A DNA stretch of 64,000 nt from Saccharina japonica (lineage: Eukaryota > Sar > Phaeophyceae > Laminariales > Laminariaceae). The translations under genes and the position numbers were made by a program. The notes below the pieces were generated by a model that was not told where the DNA came from, searched no databases, and saw only the letters and a list, made by a program, of their open reading frames with translations. Shown piece by piece: positions 12,688 through 24,610 of the stretch; within the stretch, counting starts at the first letter, position 1, and each line of letters begins with the position of its first letter. The stretch spans positions 478,761 to 542,760 of the forward strand of contig MEHQ01003153.1 in the NCBI GenBank assembly GCA_008828725.1, written 5' to 3'.

Positions 12688-13813
12688 GCTGTCCACTCTT
12701 CTTATGCCTTTTTTGGCCCCCTAAGGGTGCCCCGTCCAAGCCCTCACCTCGTGTTCACGCAGCGCAGGTATATATTTTCTTACAATGTAGCAGCTTCGAA
12801 AACAGTAGAGCTTCAGCGTACGTTATCCGATCCTCCTAAATATGTTGAGACTGACCAAGGGCGGGGGAGGGGTGGCGGTGGGTAGATGCGCCTTGTGTGC
12901 CTGGAGTCGCGAACCCTTTTCCCGATACCGAACATGCCTTCGAACTCAAAACACTTGTAAGTCGCCCGTATCACCACATTTCAAGACCATTCCTGGGTTT
13001 ATCCAACAGCATACTGGTACTAGATAACCCACAAACACTCACTAATGCGGGTATACAGTATATCGCCCTTAAGTGACAAATACAGGAGGTGCTCAGGAAA
13101 CATCAAGGAACCGCGCAGAATTCACGAACAATAGCAGGAATTCAAAGGTGCAACTATAAATTCTCAAGACTAATTGTAGAAACAAGAGGGGAGTACGCGT
13201 GCTACACCACGAGGATAGATCCCCCGAGGTAATTTCCGTAAAAAAGAAATGTACACCCTTTGGCCGGACATGTAATCGAAGTCTGCGTGCTCGTAGCAAT
13301 ATACAAGCGTATCTTATATTTTGGGACGGATTGGTGCCGGGTATGGAAGACGTGCGGTTGGCTCCTCGGACCAGACTTCCGCACAGCTAACCCGAACGAT
13401 CCCAGAATATTCCAAATCAGTCTAGAAGAAAGATGGAATTTATTATATCCGTATGATTCCGGGAGGGGGGGGCGAGCTTTTTCCCGCTGTCCTCATCAGT
13501 GTAGACGGAGAATGTATAGGGGCAACATTTCAGCCGTAAGAACTTTCTCCTCCTTGTCTCCGCAAGGGGTGGACTGCAGCCTGACAAGGCACATACAGTA
13601 AAAGGCATTACATATATATTCGTGTCTTCCCCCCGTTGATCATTTCACTCCGAAAAACGTGTTAGGTATACGATTGGACGATACCTCCTGCACCTGCTTT
13701 CTCGAGAACCCCGTTCGCCTTACTCTATTCGCGACGTTTCGGGAGCGAAAACCGAGTACTCACGTCTCTGATCAATGACATTTCTGGGACATTTTGATCG
13801 AATGCGTGGTCCC

Positions 13814-13876
13814 ATATTCTTCTCCCTCATTCGCAAAATTAATTAATTATACCTCCCCATACCGCGAGCAACCTAC
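13814..13876 (-). repeat. 63-bp inverted repeat, right arm (family G)
   Basis: The inverted partner of 10802-10864: TATTCTTCTCCCTCATTCGC then AAAATTAATTAATTATACC and a CATACCGCGAGCAACCTAC end, matching the outer end of the left arm. Confidence 0.6.
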
Positions 13877-14202
13877 ACCTGGGGTATTCTATAACCATTG
13901 TAATGAACAATACAGAGTACGCTACATATATTGAGAATCTCGTGTGTACGTACTCTATATGCTGGCATTGTGTTTTACCCTCCCATGCGATCGGCATTTT
14001 TGTACCGGTAAGATACTGAAGCTGCAGTCACCAATCAGTTCCATGAGTGCACCCTGAACAAATACAGGGAACACATTTTACACCATGATTATACGGCGTT
14101 ATCCATTGTCCGTTCCAAAAGGGGGGGAGATGATCGGGGGAAGGGGCGCGGGAGATGAGTATTACCTGAACCAATATGATGCAGTACGTATAGGCCTTCG
14201 GG

Positions 14203-14352
14203 CACATGCTATAAGGTACAGGTGCACCTGCATACAGTACATTTTCTGAGGTTCTCTCACGTGAGGAGCTATGTACTAATGCTAAGTAAAACAAATCGTT
14301 TTGAGAGAAACGAAAGTGTAGCCCGATCCATAATCTGCCATACATGGGCTAG
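14203..14352 (-). mobile_element. Partial family C element
   Basis: It contains ACATGCTATAAGGTACAGG, TGCACCTGCATACAGTACA and GAGGAGCTATGTACTAATGC, then stops just before the CTA microsatellite at 14369. The far end is missing. Confidence 0.6.
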
Positions 14353-14368
14353 GATAGCAGGCGAAGCA

Positions 14369-14505
14369 CCACACACACATCTACTACTACTACTACTCAC
14401 AGCAGGCGAAGCACCACACACACATCTACTACTACTACTACTACTACTACTCACAGCAGGCGAAGCACCACACACATCTACTACTACTACTACTACTACT
14501 ACGAT
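14369..14505 (+). repeat. Compound (CTA)n minisatellite
   Basis: AGCAGGCGAAGCACCACACA followed by (CTA)4-9 repeats three times. The unit length grows with CTA number. No gene. Confidence 0.85.
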
Positions 14506-14620
14506 TAAAAAACACACACGTATGATATAGTTATAGTGTGGATGGGGGTAGATGAAATTAATTAACTAACTACTTAAGCTAGTGGGGATTAATTAATTTA
14601 GCGAAAGAGGGAGAAGAATA

Positions 14621-17240
14621 CAGAAGAAATCATACCGCAAAAAAGGAATCGTCTTTCCGACGATTTTTGGTTCAAGTAGCCCCGTTATTCAGACCAATAG
14701 TTTTCGTCAAAAAAAGCCTAATTTCTCGATTTTAGCACTCGTCTACGTACGGAAAATGAAGAACCTAAACCTAAAACCATATTGGGTCAAGTGGCCCCGT
14801 TATCCAAAAATTATTTTAGTCAAAAAGTGCCTACTATCTATACCTCTTAAGTATTGTTAGCACGCGTCTACGAAAAATATAGAACAAAAGCCCAAGTACA
14901 TACTCTTGTTGTGGGTGCGGGAGGGGGGGGGCGGTAAGAATGTTCGACTAAAAATACCTCGCGCTTAGCAGTGCGATCGCTGTAAATCCTATCAGGTTTA
15001 CTGGTGATCTATATATGACCGAGCAAGAATGTTCAAGAAGTGTGTTACACCAAGGCTCTCAGGCTTGCCGCTCATATATCCAGAAAACAACAAACCATCA
15101 CCAGCTGTGAGATGAGAGGATGTTGTCGAAGCTCATGTTTGTCAAGCTGTGTGCAACACTCCGATCTCGCATATCATGGGATATATATAATCGTGGTATT
15201 ATGTGCAGGATATACATTCCGTATTGAGGACAACACAATCTGAAGCTCCAGGATCCAGGAAATGTGCGTTTATCGTGTTGAGAAAATATTGAGAAAGATC
15301 GATAAATCACCAGCAGCAGGTGATATGCTTGTTGTGTGGACCCCATACTCCACGATACCTACCTGTAGGTGCGCAAGCACCCCCCTGCTGCGCCGCACCG
15401 CCGGCACCCCCGATACTCCCAGTGCTCCCATATCTTAGGGGTGGGCTGGCAGGGATTCGATACGTAGGGCTAGCGTGTTCAACCGGGCATGGCCTGATAA
15501 AGCACAGACTTAGATTTGGGCCGCGTGTGATGTTCGCAGATATTACCCAGATATTCCATGTGGGCCTCTCTGCAGCCTTGGGAGTATTCGGTATATCGCG
15601 CAACGTCATTATTTGGTATCTGTCGTGTGGTGCGTCTAGGCAGGCAGAGTGTTTTTCACCGGGAAATATCAGGTCTAAATGGCCCGCATATTGATGCTCC
15701 GACCGAGGAAGGGGTGTTGAGTTCAGCAGCCCCACTGGCCACATTGGTGCCTTGGGGGCCACTTCCTTCCGATATGAGTTGGCTATAGTATCCACATCAA
15801 CCTTAGTAGGCGCTTCGTGCTTGTACCTCCGCACATCAGTATGTGATTACGTAAAAGTTATTTCCTACCGTTTAGGTGATTCGTGCGAGCACTTGCTTAC
15901 AGTACGTAGGAGGAGTGTTTGCTTTTGTTATTAATGCGCGTGTAGTAGGAGGCAATAATAAGAATATATTATTTTCCCATCCACATACACCCATTAACCA
16001 TACGAAGTATAATATAACACATACCTGGATACTTCACAACATGATACCTTGGTACCAATATTGCAGAATATATTCGAGCCAGGTACGTATCCCCTTCCCC
16101 AGAGAATAATAAAGGTGGCTGCCGGCGTACATATATATGCTCTATATGCGTCGCGCACGCAGGACTGATGATCTTATTATGAAGATTTTATGAGAGAATC
16201 GTGTGTGCTGTATCCCTTCTAGAGATGGTTTGCTAGGCTTCTCCAACTGATGGAGGACTTTACAGGACTTGAGACTACTACTTTAGCCGTGAGTGATACT
16301 TAATACGTAAGCAAATAGATCGTATCAGTGTGGGATTACGCGGTATTTCGTCTATACATATGTTCCTGAGTGCGCGTGTGTCACGCAGGCCTAAAGAGCC
16401 AGGATATGGTTAGACAGATTGCGAGTCACGGTGTACGAGCAGAGCTATCGGTTTAAACTCATCACAGTGATTTGGTAGAGTGATCAGTACCAGGTAGTAG
16501 GTATATCGTTTTTCACGGCTACACTAAATTCCATCTACATGATACTGTAGTATTATGGTACGCTTTCACCGATTATTTAAAGAAAGCGGTGGATTAGTTC
16601 ACGCCTCCTGCCCCGAAACAGTGGGCCCATGCTGAGTGCGTACTGCGTACTCAGCGCGGTGGCGACCCCGGCTATTGTAGACTACAAACTCCGAAACTAC
16701 TGTTCATTTCATGTTAGTTGGGCGGGTGGGATGGTCAGAACTGTTCATCAAAAAGCCTCGATGGTTTGGCTTTTGGGCGCCTTCGAAGAGAATGATCTCG
16801 TGTGCTACATTCTGACCCAGTAGTTTCGGTTTCTACTATTACTAGTGGAACCACATCTCTACGATGACGTCGTTCCAATTGGTTGACTGCCGAGTTTACT
16901 ACCGCGGAGTGCACGCGGCAAAGACTTCGTGAAAGGCTGGGCAGTGGTAAATCGCTGACTGCCGCGGAGTCAATATCCCGCCGCCGTCCAGGTGCATCGT
17001 CGTGCTTTAGATCATGATACCCATTCCGGTTATGAGGGGACTCCACACCCGGGACAGATCGTCGATTCCCGCTTTATTATCTAGACATTTCAAGGCAGGT
17101 TAGGTCTACTCCCGACCCTGTGTGATTCTAGCTCATGTTGCCGCTTGCGTCCCGTATGATCTGCATCATCCACGTAGCACGTGTTGGCTCACTAGAGAGG
17201 ATATAATCCATCACCAAGCAAACAAATAAAGACTAATCGG
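14621..17240. other. Intergenic stretch, nothing recognised
   Basis: Overlapping frames on both strands at 15307-15834 are open because the local sequence is GC-richer, not because of a recognisable protein. A 9-bp hairpin (GCTGAGTGC…ACTCAGC) lies near 16629-16654. A minus-strand frame at 16735-17046 has no known motif. Confidence 0.5.
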
Positions 17241-17265
17241 GGATTCAGGAAAGAGTACTGAAATA

Positions 17266-17460
17266 CGAAAAAGGGAAAGGAGAACAATAATAAAAAGGGA
17301 AAGGAAGGAGAACAAGAAGAAAACAAAGCAGAAAAAAGTAGGAATTAAAACATGGAAAAACGAAAAAAAAGAAAAAAAGAAAAAAAGAATATAAGAAAAA
17401 GAAATATATTATTGAAGAAAGGGAAAAGGAAGACAAACGGAAAATGGAAGTTGTTAGCAT
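17266..17460 (+). repeat. Polypurine tract
   Basis: Nearly 200 bp of A and G on the plus strand (AAAAAGGGAAAGGAAGGAGA and variants), broken by few pyrimidines. No gene. Confidence 0.85.
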
Positions 17461-17504
17461 ATAGACGTTGTGATCCATACGTACCAATTCTGTGATGTAC
17501 AGTC

Positions 17505-17975
17505 AATACGCACTGGTACGAGTACATGAGTATCTTAGGCTAGATATTCGGGTGCATACAATATGCAGAAATATTACGAGTTTGTCTTACTCGTAGTGCG
17601 CTCTATTGTATATCCAAAGCATCTTCCTCAGGAACGACGCTGAAACGTTGTAGAGAACATTTCAGGGAACGGTACATACTACACGGTAGAATGTAATGGT
17701 CCGTAGCATGGGCATTGTACCGAGATGATCAGGTACAGGCATCCCCCACCTCGATCACTCTACTCCACGGTCCACTCTCTACTCCTCTCTTCTCTCGTCT
17801 CCTCTTCTCTTCTCTTCTTCGCTTGATCCCTGAGATCAGTCTTCTTCCCAGTATGGCCAAATAAGCACCTTTTCACACCATGTATTTTCTTCTTATTTAC
17901 AAGTGATATTTACAGACTCTTCGGTGCCACCTCTGCCACCTCTCTCCACAGAGACAGAGCCTCGACACACGCGTC
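17505..17975 (-). repeat. Family E dispersed repeat, copy 2
   Basis: The inverted partner of 5788-6282, 11.3 kb away. It contains GAACATTTCAGGGAACGGTA, GGTCCGTAGCATGGGC and CCACAGAGACAGAGCCTCGA. A family member rather than a TIR, because the interval between is far too heterogeneous to be one element. Confidence 0.62.
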
Positions 17976-18304
17976 ATTCTTTCAGAAGTCTGCCTGTTGG
18001 GTGGACCTCTCCCCCCCCGCTCCTACGGAGCGCCCGTACTGGTGTCAGCTGCTAGAATGACTATGGAAACCGTCCTTTGTCGTTCTGCCGTTGGCTTCTT
18101 GTCGACGATGTGCCATTGCCCCATAAGGACCTCCGCCCCATTCTCCACCCGTTGGAACCACCTGCCGAGACCTTCTGTGCGACCTCGCGCCACCCTTCGA
18201 ATGTGATGCCTAACGCCTTGCGGCCCTCCTCCCTTCATCCAGTTCCACCCTTAACGTCTTAGCCCCGACAACTTTCACAAACATCACCGTCCTGGGCGAA
18301 CGAA

Positions 18305-18513
18305 GACGGGGGCCACGATAGAGGTAACGCGTTTTGGCCGAAATGTTTTCGGAAGGGAGAGACTCCTTAACCGAAAATCGCCGGAGTTCCACTTTTAAGT
18401 TGTCACATTTTTCATTTTGGGTTGTTACGTTCGGGGCCATGTAGAGCTTCCTCAAGTGAGGAGCTTCCGAACGTGTACTTGTATACAGGTGCACCTCCAC
18501 CGCAGCATGCATC
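18305..18513 (+). mobile_element. Family C element
   Basis: Left part CACGATAGAGGTAACGCG, internal GACTCCTTAACCGAAAATCG and CTCAAGTGAGGAGC, right end GTGCACCTCCACCGCAGCATGC. Slightly shorter than its relatives. Confidence 0.7.
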
Positions 18514-20654
18514 AAAGCTTTCACGGCGCAACAATCTGTCTCGCCCCTCGAACCTGAAACGAATCGGGCATAGAAAAAACTCGTATAATAGTTCGTTTTC
18601 CTGGAAATACCGCGAACCTTCTTTAGACCAGCAGCGGTCTCGCAGCGATATTCGCGAGAAATATATCCTACCAACGCTTTGCACATATAGTTCACCGCGT
18701 TCCAACCTTGTGATGCCGGTAGCTTGCCTGGCAACCAAATCAGCACGATTAAAGATCGGACTCACTGTGGCGAGGTGCTGATGCGCAAATACAATGCGAT
18801 TTAACACAACTACGACACTACACACACCCTGTTTCCTTCTTCAGGTATCGACAGCAAATACGCCCTTTCTATTTCCGTCTTACTGGCATCCACTCGACCT
18901 CTTTTTCCACTGCTGCTATCGTTTGAGATCCAGCAGACGTGAAAAACACATAATCTCGGTCCATTTCCTGGACATAAGAAGCCAATGGCCTAGACTATCG
19001 TCAACGGTAGTAGGGTGAGGTTGGGGACATTGTAAAACACATCCCAAAATAAAGAACAAGGTGTACATATTCGCCTATCGCTTTCGCATGCTAGCGTCTA
19101 CAACAACACTTTTCGGCCCCGACCCTTCCTACATCAGCCCGCCCGCACTTCCGTGCGTACCATTGCCTATTGTATGCTTTGACCGTAGGTGTAGGAATAT
19201 GTGTCACCCTCCAACTCCACCGACCCCATTTCAAAAGGGATACGTGGTCAATGGTCGGATTGTTAAGGTTATCAACAAACGAGTACGCCCCCTGCCCTTC
19301 CCCCCCCCCCGAAAAACGCGAGTGGGACGACTCAAGTATTTTGACCCGCACCCCAAACCTTTCACACGGATAGATTGTCTCCAGACGGATCATCAAGATC
19401 ATCTAAATGCTATCTTTCCGTTGGTATATTTTGTACAGGATCTGCATATAGTACAGATCCAATCCCATGTCTAATACGCCTTGGATCATGCAGATGACAC
19501 GGGCTCCGCCCGCCAACAGGAGCCCAAAGCATACAGACCAAACCTATATCTGGATTGAAGGATCTAAATCATGAAGTAGGGATCGATGATATGTTGGAAG
19601 ATCTGCAAAACGTTTTGTTTAACCCTGCAACAAGTGTCTTGCCTCAACCCGTTGTATGAGCCATGGTGGGCACAGTCCGGCCCCGAAGGTTAACTCAGAC
19701 AGACCCCCCTCCCACGCCGGGCATGAAAGACGAGTTCGTCTCGAGGAACAACCCGAGCCTGGAAAGCTTGAACGCGTCAGTACTTACCGAGTTACCGGTA
19801 TCCAAACGTACGCTGACACATCATAAAAACAAAGAGCGAAAGTCCAGACGGTATCGTTTCATACGAACACCAGCAATGTTCTCATACCCGAACAACCCCG
19901 GCATCAAACCACCCGCCTCTCCGTGCGCGAGTATGTGTTACGTAGTCGTTCACGGCAGGGTTCACGTTCGGAAGCTTTCTCGTCTCGGATGTATTATCAA
20001 TTCCTTATTTAATGAGGTCAATATCTCAGGGCAAATATATACCTTGTCTGTATGATATGTATGATCTGTATGACCTGCATGATATGTATGACCTGTATGA
20101 TCTGTGCGATGTAGCCCATTATGCCGGGTGGAAGCCGTACAATACGCGTGAATAAGCACATGTTCCCAGAGTTGGATCCCTATTATGGCAGCTCCTTCCC
20201 ACCCTCTCACGAAACGAAAGGTGAGGAACCTATGTGCGAGCTTGATCACGATATGTCAGAGGTGGGGAATAAGCATTTGTGATCCCCCGTCTGCCTCGGA
20301 TGGATAACCCTTTGCATTTCGAACCGTTAATTCAGCAACCCCCCCCCCCCCCCCGCAAATCCTTTCTTCGGCCCTTCAACAGTACGATCGTACCAACCGA
20401 GCGCTGAAATCAGACAAAAAACACGATACACCACCCCCCCCAATAACGCCGTTCGACCTGTACACCGCAAGACACCAATCTCAAGAAAGTCGACCGTTCC
20501 AACACCGAGGTACCAAGATACAAGGCCGCTGACGCACAAACAAACAACAATCAAGATGCCCAAGCCCAGCAAACTTTGACCATAAAAACAGAAAAAACAA
20601 AACTGGAAATACACATCAATCAACATTCGAGATTCCTTCGAAAACAGACACAAA
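18514..20654. other. Intergenic stretch, nothing recognised
   Basis: Only the decamer repeat at 20040-20112 and a run of about 17 C at 20339 stand out. Open frames around 19061-19474 show no motif. Confidence 0.5.
20040..20112 (+). repeat. Decamer minisatellite
   Basis: Tandem TGATCTGTATGA/TGACCTGCA variants with a 10-bp period, directly after a TTGTCTGTATGA start. Confidence 0.75.
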
Positions 20655-21904
20655 TGGCCAATACGATAGAGGCAACACCTTTTGGCCGAAACCGTATTTG
20701 AATGACGGATGCTCCTTAACCCAAAACCGTCGGAGTACAATTCTTGTCTTGAGAAATGTTTCATTTTACACTCAGACGGTGGGATTGGTAATCGGGCAGC
20801 ATTTTTGTTTTTCGAAAAATCAGTTTTTCGGGTGAAGTATAGGGCTCCTCAAGTCACCACCCTTATAAGGCAAAAATCATTGTTCACCTCTACCGTAGCA
20901 TGCGCCGAATGGCGCGTGTGCTACGATAGTGGCAGGGCTTTTCGGCTGAAACGTTCTTTAACTGACGGCGCTCCTAAACCCAAAATCGTCGTCAATGAAT
21001 TTTTGTGATGCAGTAATTTTCACGGTATACCTAGGCCACGGGATCGCTCATCGAGCAGCACTCTTACTTTCAAACAAAATCAGCTTTTGGGTGAGTTATA
21101 GAGTTCTTTTAAAGTCACCACCCGCAGAAAAACCCTGGTGCACCTCTACCGTAGCAGCAACCGTTCGAAAATCTCACAAAAGACGGAGAACCGGCGGATC
21201 AGAAAAACTCATATCGAAATACGTAAGCAGGGCGCCAGAAGGCGAGAAACACGGCGACACCCCGTGCCCCCAAGAACGGCGACCCGTGAAAGTAGAGGTG
21301 CACCTGCATACAGTGCTTTTTCCAAAGGCTCGTCACTTAAGGAGCTCTCTATTTTCTCACCTCAGTAAAGGAGGCGTGCTACGGTAGAGGTAGCACGTTT
21401 TGGCGAAAACGGTTTCTGATGCCAGGGATCCTTAACCCAAACTCGTCGGAACTTCATTTTTTGTATGTCGCAAACAAAATCGTTGTACGAGTATAGCCAT
21501 GGGATTGCTCATCGGGTACGTAGCACCTTCATTTTCCTTCCAAATCAGTTTTTGGGCGAGGTCTAGAGCTCCTCAAGTGACGACCCTTAGAAGGCAGAAA
21601 GTTCATGGTGTACCTCTACCATAGCATGCGTCAAATGTGACAGAGCATAGATCAGGATGGGTCAACGCCATGCCAAGGCAAGAGGTGCACTCAATATTTT
21701 ATAAGGTGCCTGACTTGGAGGAGCTCCAAACATAGTTTGAAAAATAAAAAAAAAACGCCAACCCGATGCAAACTCCCATGGCCTGCGTATACAAAAACAC
21801 GTATTGAAAAATGAGGATGGCGTTCCTACGGTTTTGAGTCAAGAAGCCCCGCCATTTAAAAACTATTTCAGCGAAACGTGCTGTACCTCTATCGTAGCAG
21901 GCGG
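20655..21904. mobile_element. Cluster of five family C copies
   Basis: Copies at 20655-20906 (+), 20911-21162 (+), 21290-21365 (-, fragment), 21373-21632 (+) and 21681-21904 (-). The full copies share CTACGATAGAGG/CTACGGTAGAGG left ends, GCTCCTTAACCC, TCGTCGGA, GGGATTGCTCATCGGG, GAGCTCCTCAAGTGAC and right ends CCTCTACCGTAGCATGCG. The first two are only 4 bp apart in the same direction. This cluster lies between the last gene exon and the intergenic repeat zone. Confidence 0.78.
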
Positions 21905-22635
21905 GTATAACAACGTAAACGAAAATAAAACGAAGCCTATGCGTACTAACCACTACTAAAAACGCCTTCCAACGATAACGCATGTCTCATTGGGATAAGG
22001 CATGCCGTATAGTCCGGAAATGGCGAGACCAAACAAATGTCAACCAGTTCTTGCTGTCGGAGCCCCTCGACCGAGGAGCTATACCCAGAAACATGGTTGA
22101 GCTCGATCTGTGCTTTCCGGCGATGTTGGCTGTACATGGGGCTTAGCTTATACGGAGCATGGTGGAATCATCCCACAGTTGAGGTCTTCCAACTACCGGT
22201 TAACATGCTAGTTTTACGAGGAAATTGGTTTCAGGGCTCGTAGCGTAAACAAACATTGGTCGGGTTTCTCGAATCAACTACTGCTCCAAAGTTTGTGTTG
22301 CGTGGGTGAGATATTGAACTCGTCATGCCATGAGCTAGTGAAACAAATAGGGAACCACTCCTACGGTGGCATTGCTCGGTACAGCAGAGGGGGGGGGGCG
22401 CCTGCAAAATACCTGGCGATCATCAATCGAGCGCCCGCTCTCTCGCCCAAAAGCGGGTTTCTAAAACCAAAGGTACACTCAATCTGACGAAACACTTTTC
22501 AAGAAGGAGGGGGCGATGTCCTACACCATCAGCACCACAGACACTATCCAACACGCCAAGCAACGGCAGATTGGTCGATGTACGTGTGCCAGTACGAATA
22601 TCCCTCGCCCCTCAACAAGGGCGTATGCAGCGCCT

Positions 22636-22899
22636 CTACTCCCACCTAATCAACTTCATGATATCGTTGAAAGTCGGACGGTTACTTGGCACGCCATCCC
22701 AACAGGCGTTAACGACTTTTGCCAAATCGGCGGGAGATTCCGCAGGGATTGGTGGGCGCTGTTCCTTGATCACCACGCGCACGTAAATGTTCCTTCGGCA
22801 CTCGCCCGCCCAGGGCGTGCTCCTGGAGAGAACTTCCCAGACTACCACCCCAAAGCTGTACACGTCGCTGGCGTAGGAAGTACCGTTCGTATCGAGAAC
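22636..22899 (-). CDS. Exon: kinase C-lobe and stop codon
   Basis: An 88-codon exon (with stop) beginning VLDTNGTSYASDVYSFG and carrying subdomain IX (SDVYSFGVVVWEVLSR), then RVVIKEQRPPIP, a CWD motif and the subdomain XI arginine in VPSNRPTFNDI. It ends KLIRWE and TAG. Acceptor CGCTTAG. The kinase domain is complete, so this is probably the true end. One caution: the last codons contain AG|GTGGGAGT (22645 leftward), a possible donor, so a further C-terminal exon at lower coordinates cannot be excluded; such an intron would break the otherwise uniform phase 0. Confidence 0.88.
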   Translation of the reverse strand, partial: VLDTNGTSYASDVYSFGVVVWEVLSRSTPWAGECRRNIYVRVVIKEQRPPIPAESPADLAKVVNACWDGVPSNRPTFNDIMKLIRWE

Positions 22900-23381
22900 C
22901 TAAGCGAGGCAGGGAAGTTAATACCGATGTGCCGAGGGGGCAAGGGCAAGAGCGAGTGTTGCTACAGTTACATGAACCGTGTCTGTGCAAATCGGAGACG
23001 ACCGGGCACAACGTGTGCGCTTTATCAGGTAGCAATAAGAAACGTGCATGGAGGAGCCTGGTCAGCAACATCACAACTTTTAGTAGCAGCAGTATTTATG
23101 GTGCAAACCCTAACAGGGTTGACTCAGCCGTACGAAAACATGCTCATTTCGCGTGATCGATATCGCCACGAAAGCAGACTTTTCCATCAATACATCAACA
23201 ACCTCGGCCACAAGGGGGTGCGTTACAGACAAATATGTCTGCGCACGACACCGGTTACCGAGTAAATCAAATCGCGACGACGTTAACTACTACCGGTAGT
23301 CACATTTTCTTTTTTTACAAATTGCATTTGTGTTGGTGTGTTCACAGCTAGACCTTGGTTCGGATATGTTCCATGTGTCAC

Positions 23382-23498
23382 CTCCGGAGCAGCCCATGCG
23401 TAGCTCATTTGCGCGCTTTGGCTTGAAGTCGTGTTGAAAGTGGCTAGGCCCGTAGAGTTGGTGAGGTGCGGCCACTTGGAAGTCCCGAAATCCCCAAT
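23382..23498 (-). CDS. Exon: kinase activation segment (DFG to APE)
   Basis: A 39-codon phase-0 exon beginning IGDFGTSKW, completing AK-IGDFG across the splice junction, and ending MSYAWAAPE. It thus spans exactly from the Mg-binding DFG to the APE motif. Between them lies a Ser/Thr-rich activation loop (HLTNSTGLATFNTTSSQS) with many possible phosphorylation sites. Acceptor TTTGTAG, donor GAG|GTGACA. Both borders join in frame with the neighbouring kinase exons. Confidence 0.92.
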
Positions 23499-23755
23499 CT
23501 ACAAAAACGAAAGCAAGAACCATGGTCATCACCATCAGAAGCATTCTCTTGTTCGTTGGATTGAGAGTATTTAGCTAAGGAAATCAATGCCCCAATACGA
23601 AGTGTATAGTGTAATCAGGTATATACAGCACTGGTTTTGGTATTGGTCAAGCGCCTCGTTGCTCGCTACTTTGGGCGCTGGTGAAGCAAGTACTTGTGCG
23701 CTACCCCAACGCACAACGCGCGTTGTCTTCAGATATCGCGTTACGTGCGCCTCAC

Positions 23756-24151
23756 CTTGGCTCTACCGGCCCCATCGAAAAGCACGTTCGGTGACTTGAG
23801 ATCCCCGTGAACGGTCTGCTTCCGGTGCAAGAACGACATTCCGGCGCATATGTCTCCGACGATGCGGCGGCTGTGGTCTTCGGCAAGGGGTTCCGTGGCG
23901 TTCTTCAACAGCGCGCGCAAGTCTCCGCCGGTTAGCAGCTCCATGACGAGGACGAGACGATCCGAGCGGGATGTGATGGCACCGTACTGGTTAACGGTGT
24001 GAGGACTCCGCAAGCGCCGCATTGCTTCCAGCTCCCTCCAAAACGCTTTCCGTCGGCTGTTGTCGTGGTCCATGTCTGGTCTCAGTTGCTCGTGCGCCAT
24101 CTCCTCGTTTAGGGTGCCGAGTCCCCCGAGATCGTGCTCGACATGGACAAC
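23756..24151 (-). CDS. Exon: kinase subdomains III-VIb (alpha-C, hinge, catalytic loop)
   Basis: A 132-codon phase-0 exon. It holds an alpha-C helix with its glutamate (RKAFWRELEAMRRLRSP), the hinge LVLVMELLTGGDLRALL with Met as gatekeeper, and the catalytic loop VHGDLKSPNVLF. The loop keeps the catalytic Asp, the Lys and the Asn but has Gly where most kinases have Arg, so this is a non-RD kinase. It ends GAGRAK with donor AAG|GTGAGG; acceptor TTTTCAG. The loop DLKSPN is of the serine/threonine or TKL type. Confidence 0.92.
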
Positions 24152-24610
24152 CTGAAAACGGTAGGCAGTAGGGGGGCGTCGTATCAGCTGACGAAATTTG
24201 GCGACATTGTGGGGGAAGACGGTATCGGCATGTGACATACCGCTGGCAGTGGAATACATAAACACGTAGCACGCCAGGCGAAATACCCGAACGAAGACAC
24301 CCTGGAGGTAAAAGGAGGCCGGCTGTCGACAAGTATCCCTATCGGCGTCCATAGATTGCCACACGTTTCGATCAACAGGTATTCGTCGGCCGAAAAACGT
24401 TTCGAATGAACATATCGGGGGCATGCGTCGTCAAAACAGATAAAACCGGGAGCTGCTTTGTTCACACGACCGGCGGCACGTTCGGGTGGCCGCCCCAATT
24501 TTCACTATTACGTGTACGACACTCATACGAGTGGGACTGTACCTGACTCAAAAATCGAACATTCTTGCATGATATGTTGGTGCAGCGTAATGAACATTCC
24601 CAGCGTGGGT

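Noticed and set aside
14369-14505. CRISPR-like regular spacing of AGCAGGCGAAGCACCACACA units
   Set aside because: Only three units and the 'spacers' are CTA microsatellite runs; a eukaryotic minisatellite.
15307-15834. A 175-codon minus-strand frame, with a plus-strand frame over the same DNA
   Set aside because: No recognisable domain, both strands equally open, no splice or promoter context.
22516-23265. A 249-codon plus-strand open frame
   Set aside because: It lies antisense to kinase exon 22636-22899 and intron sequence and has no protein motif; a shadow of the real gene.
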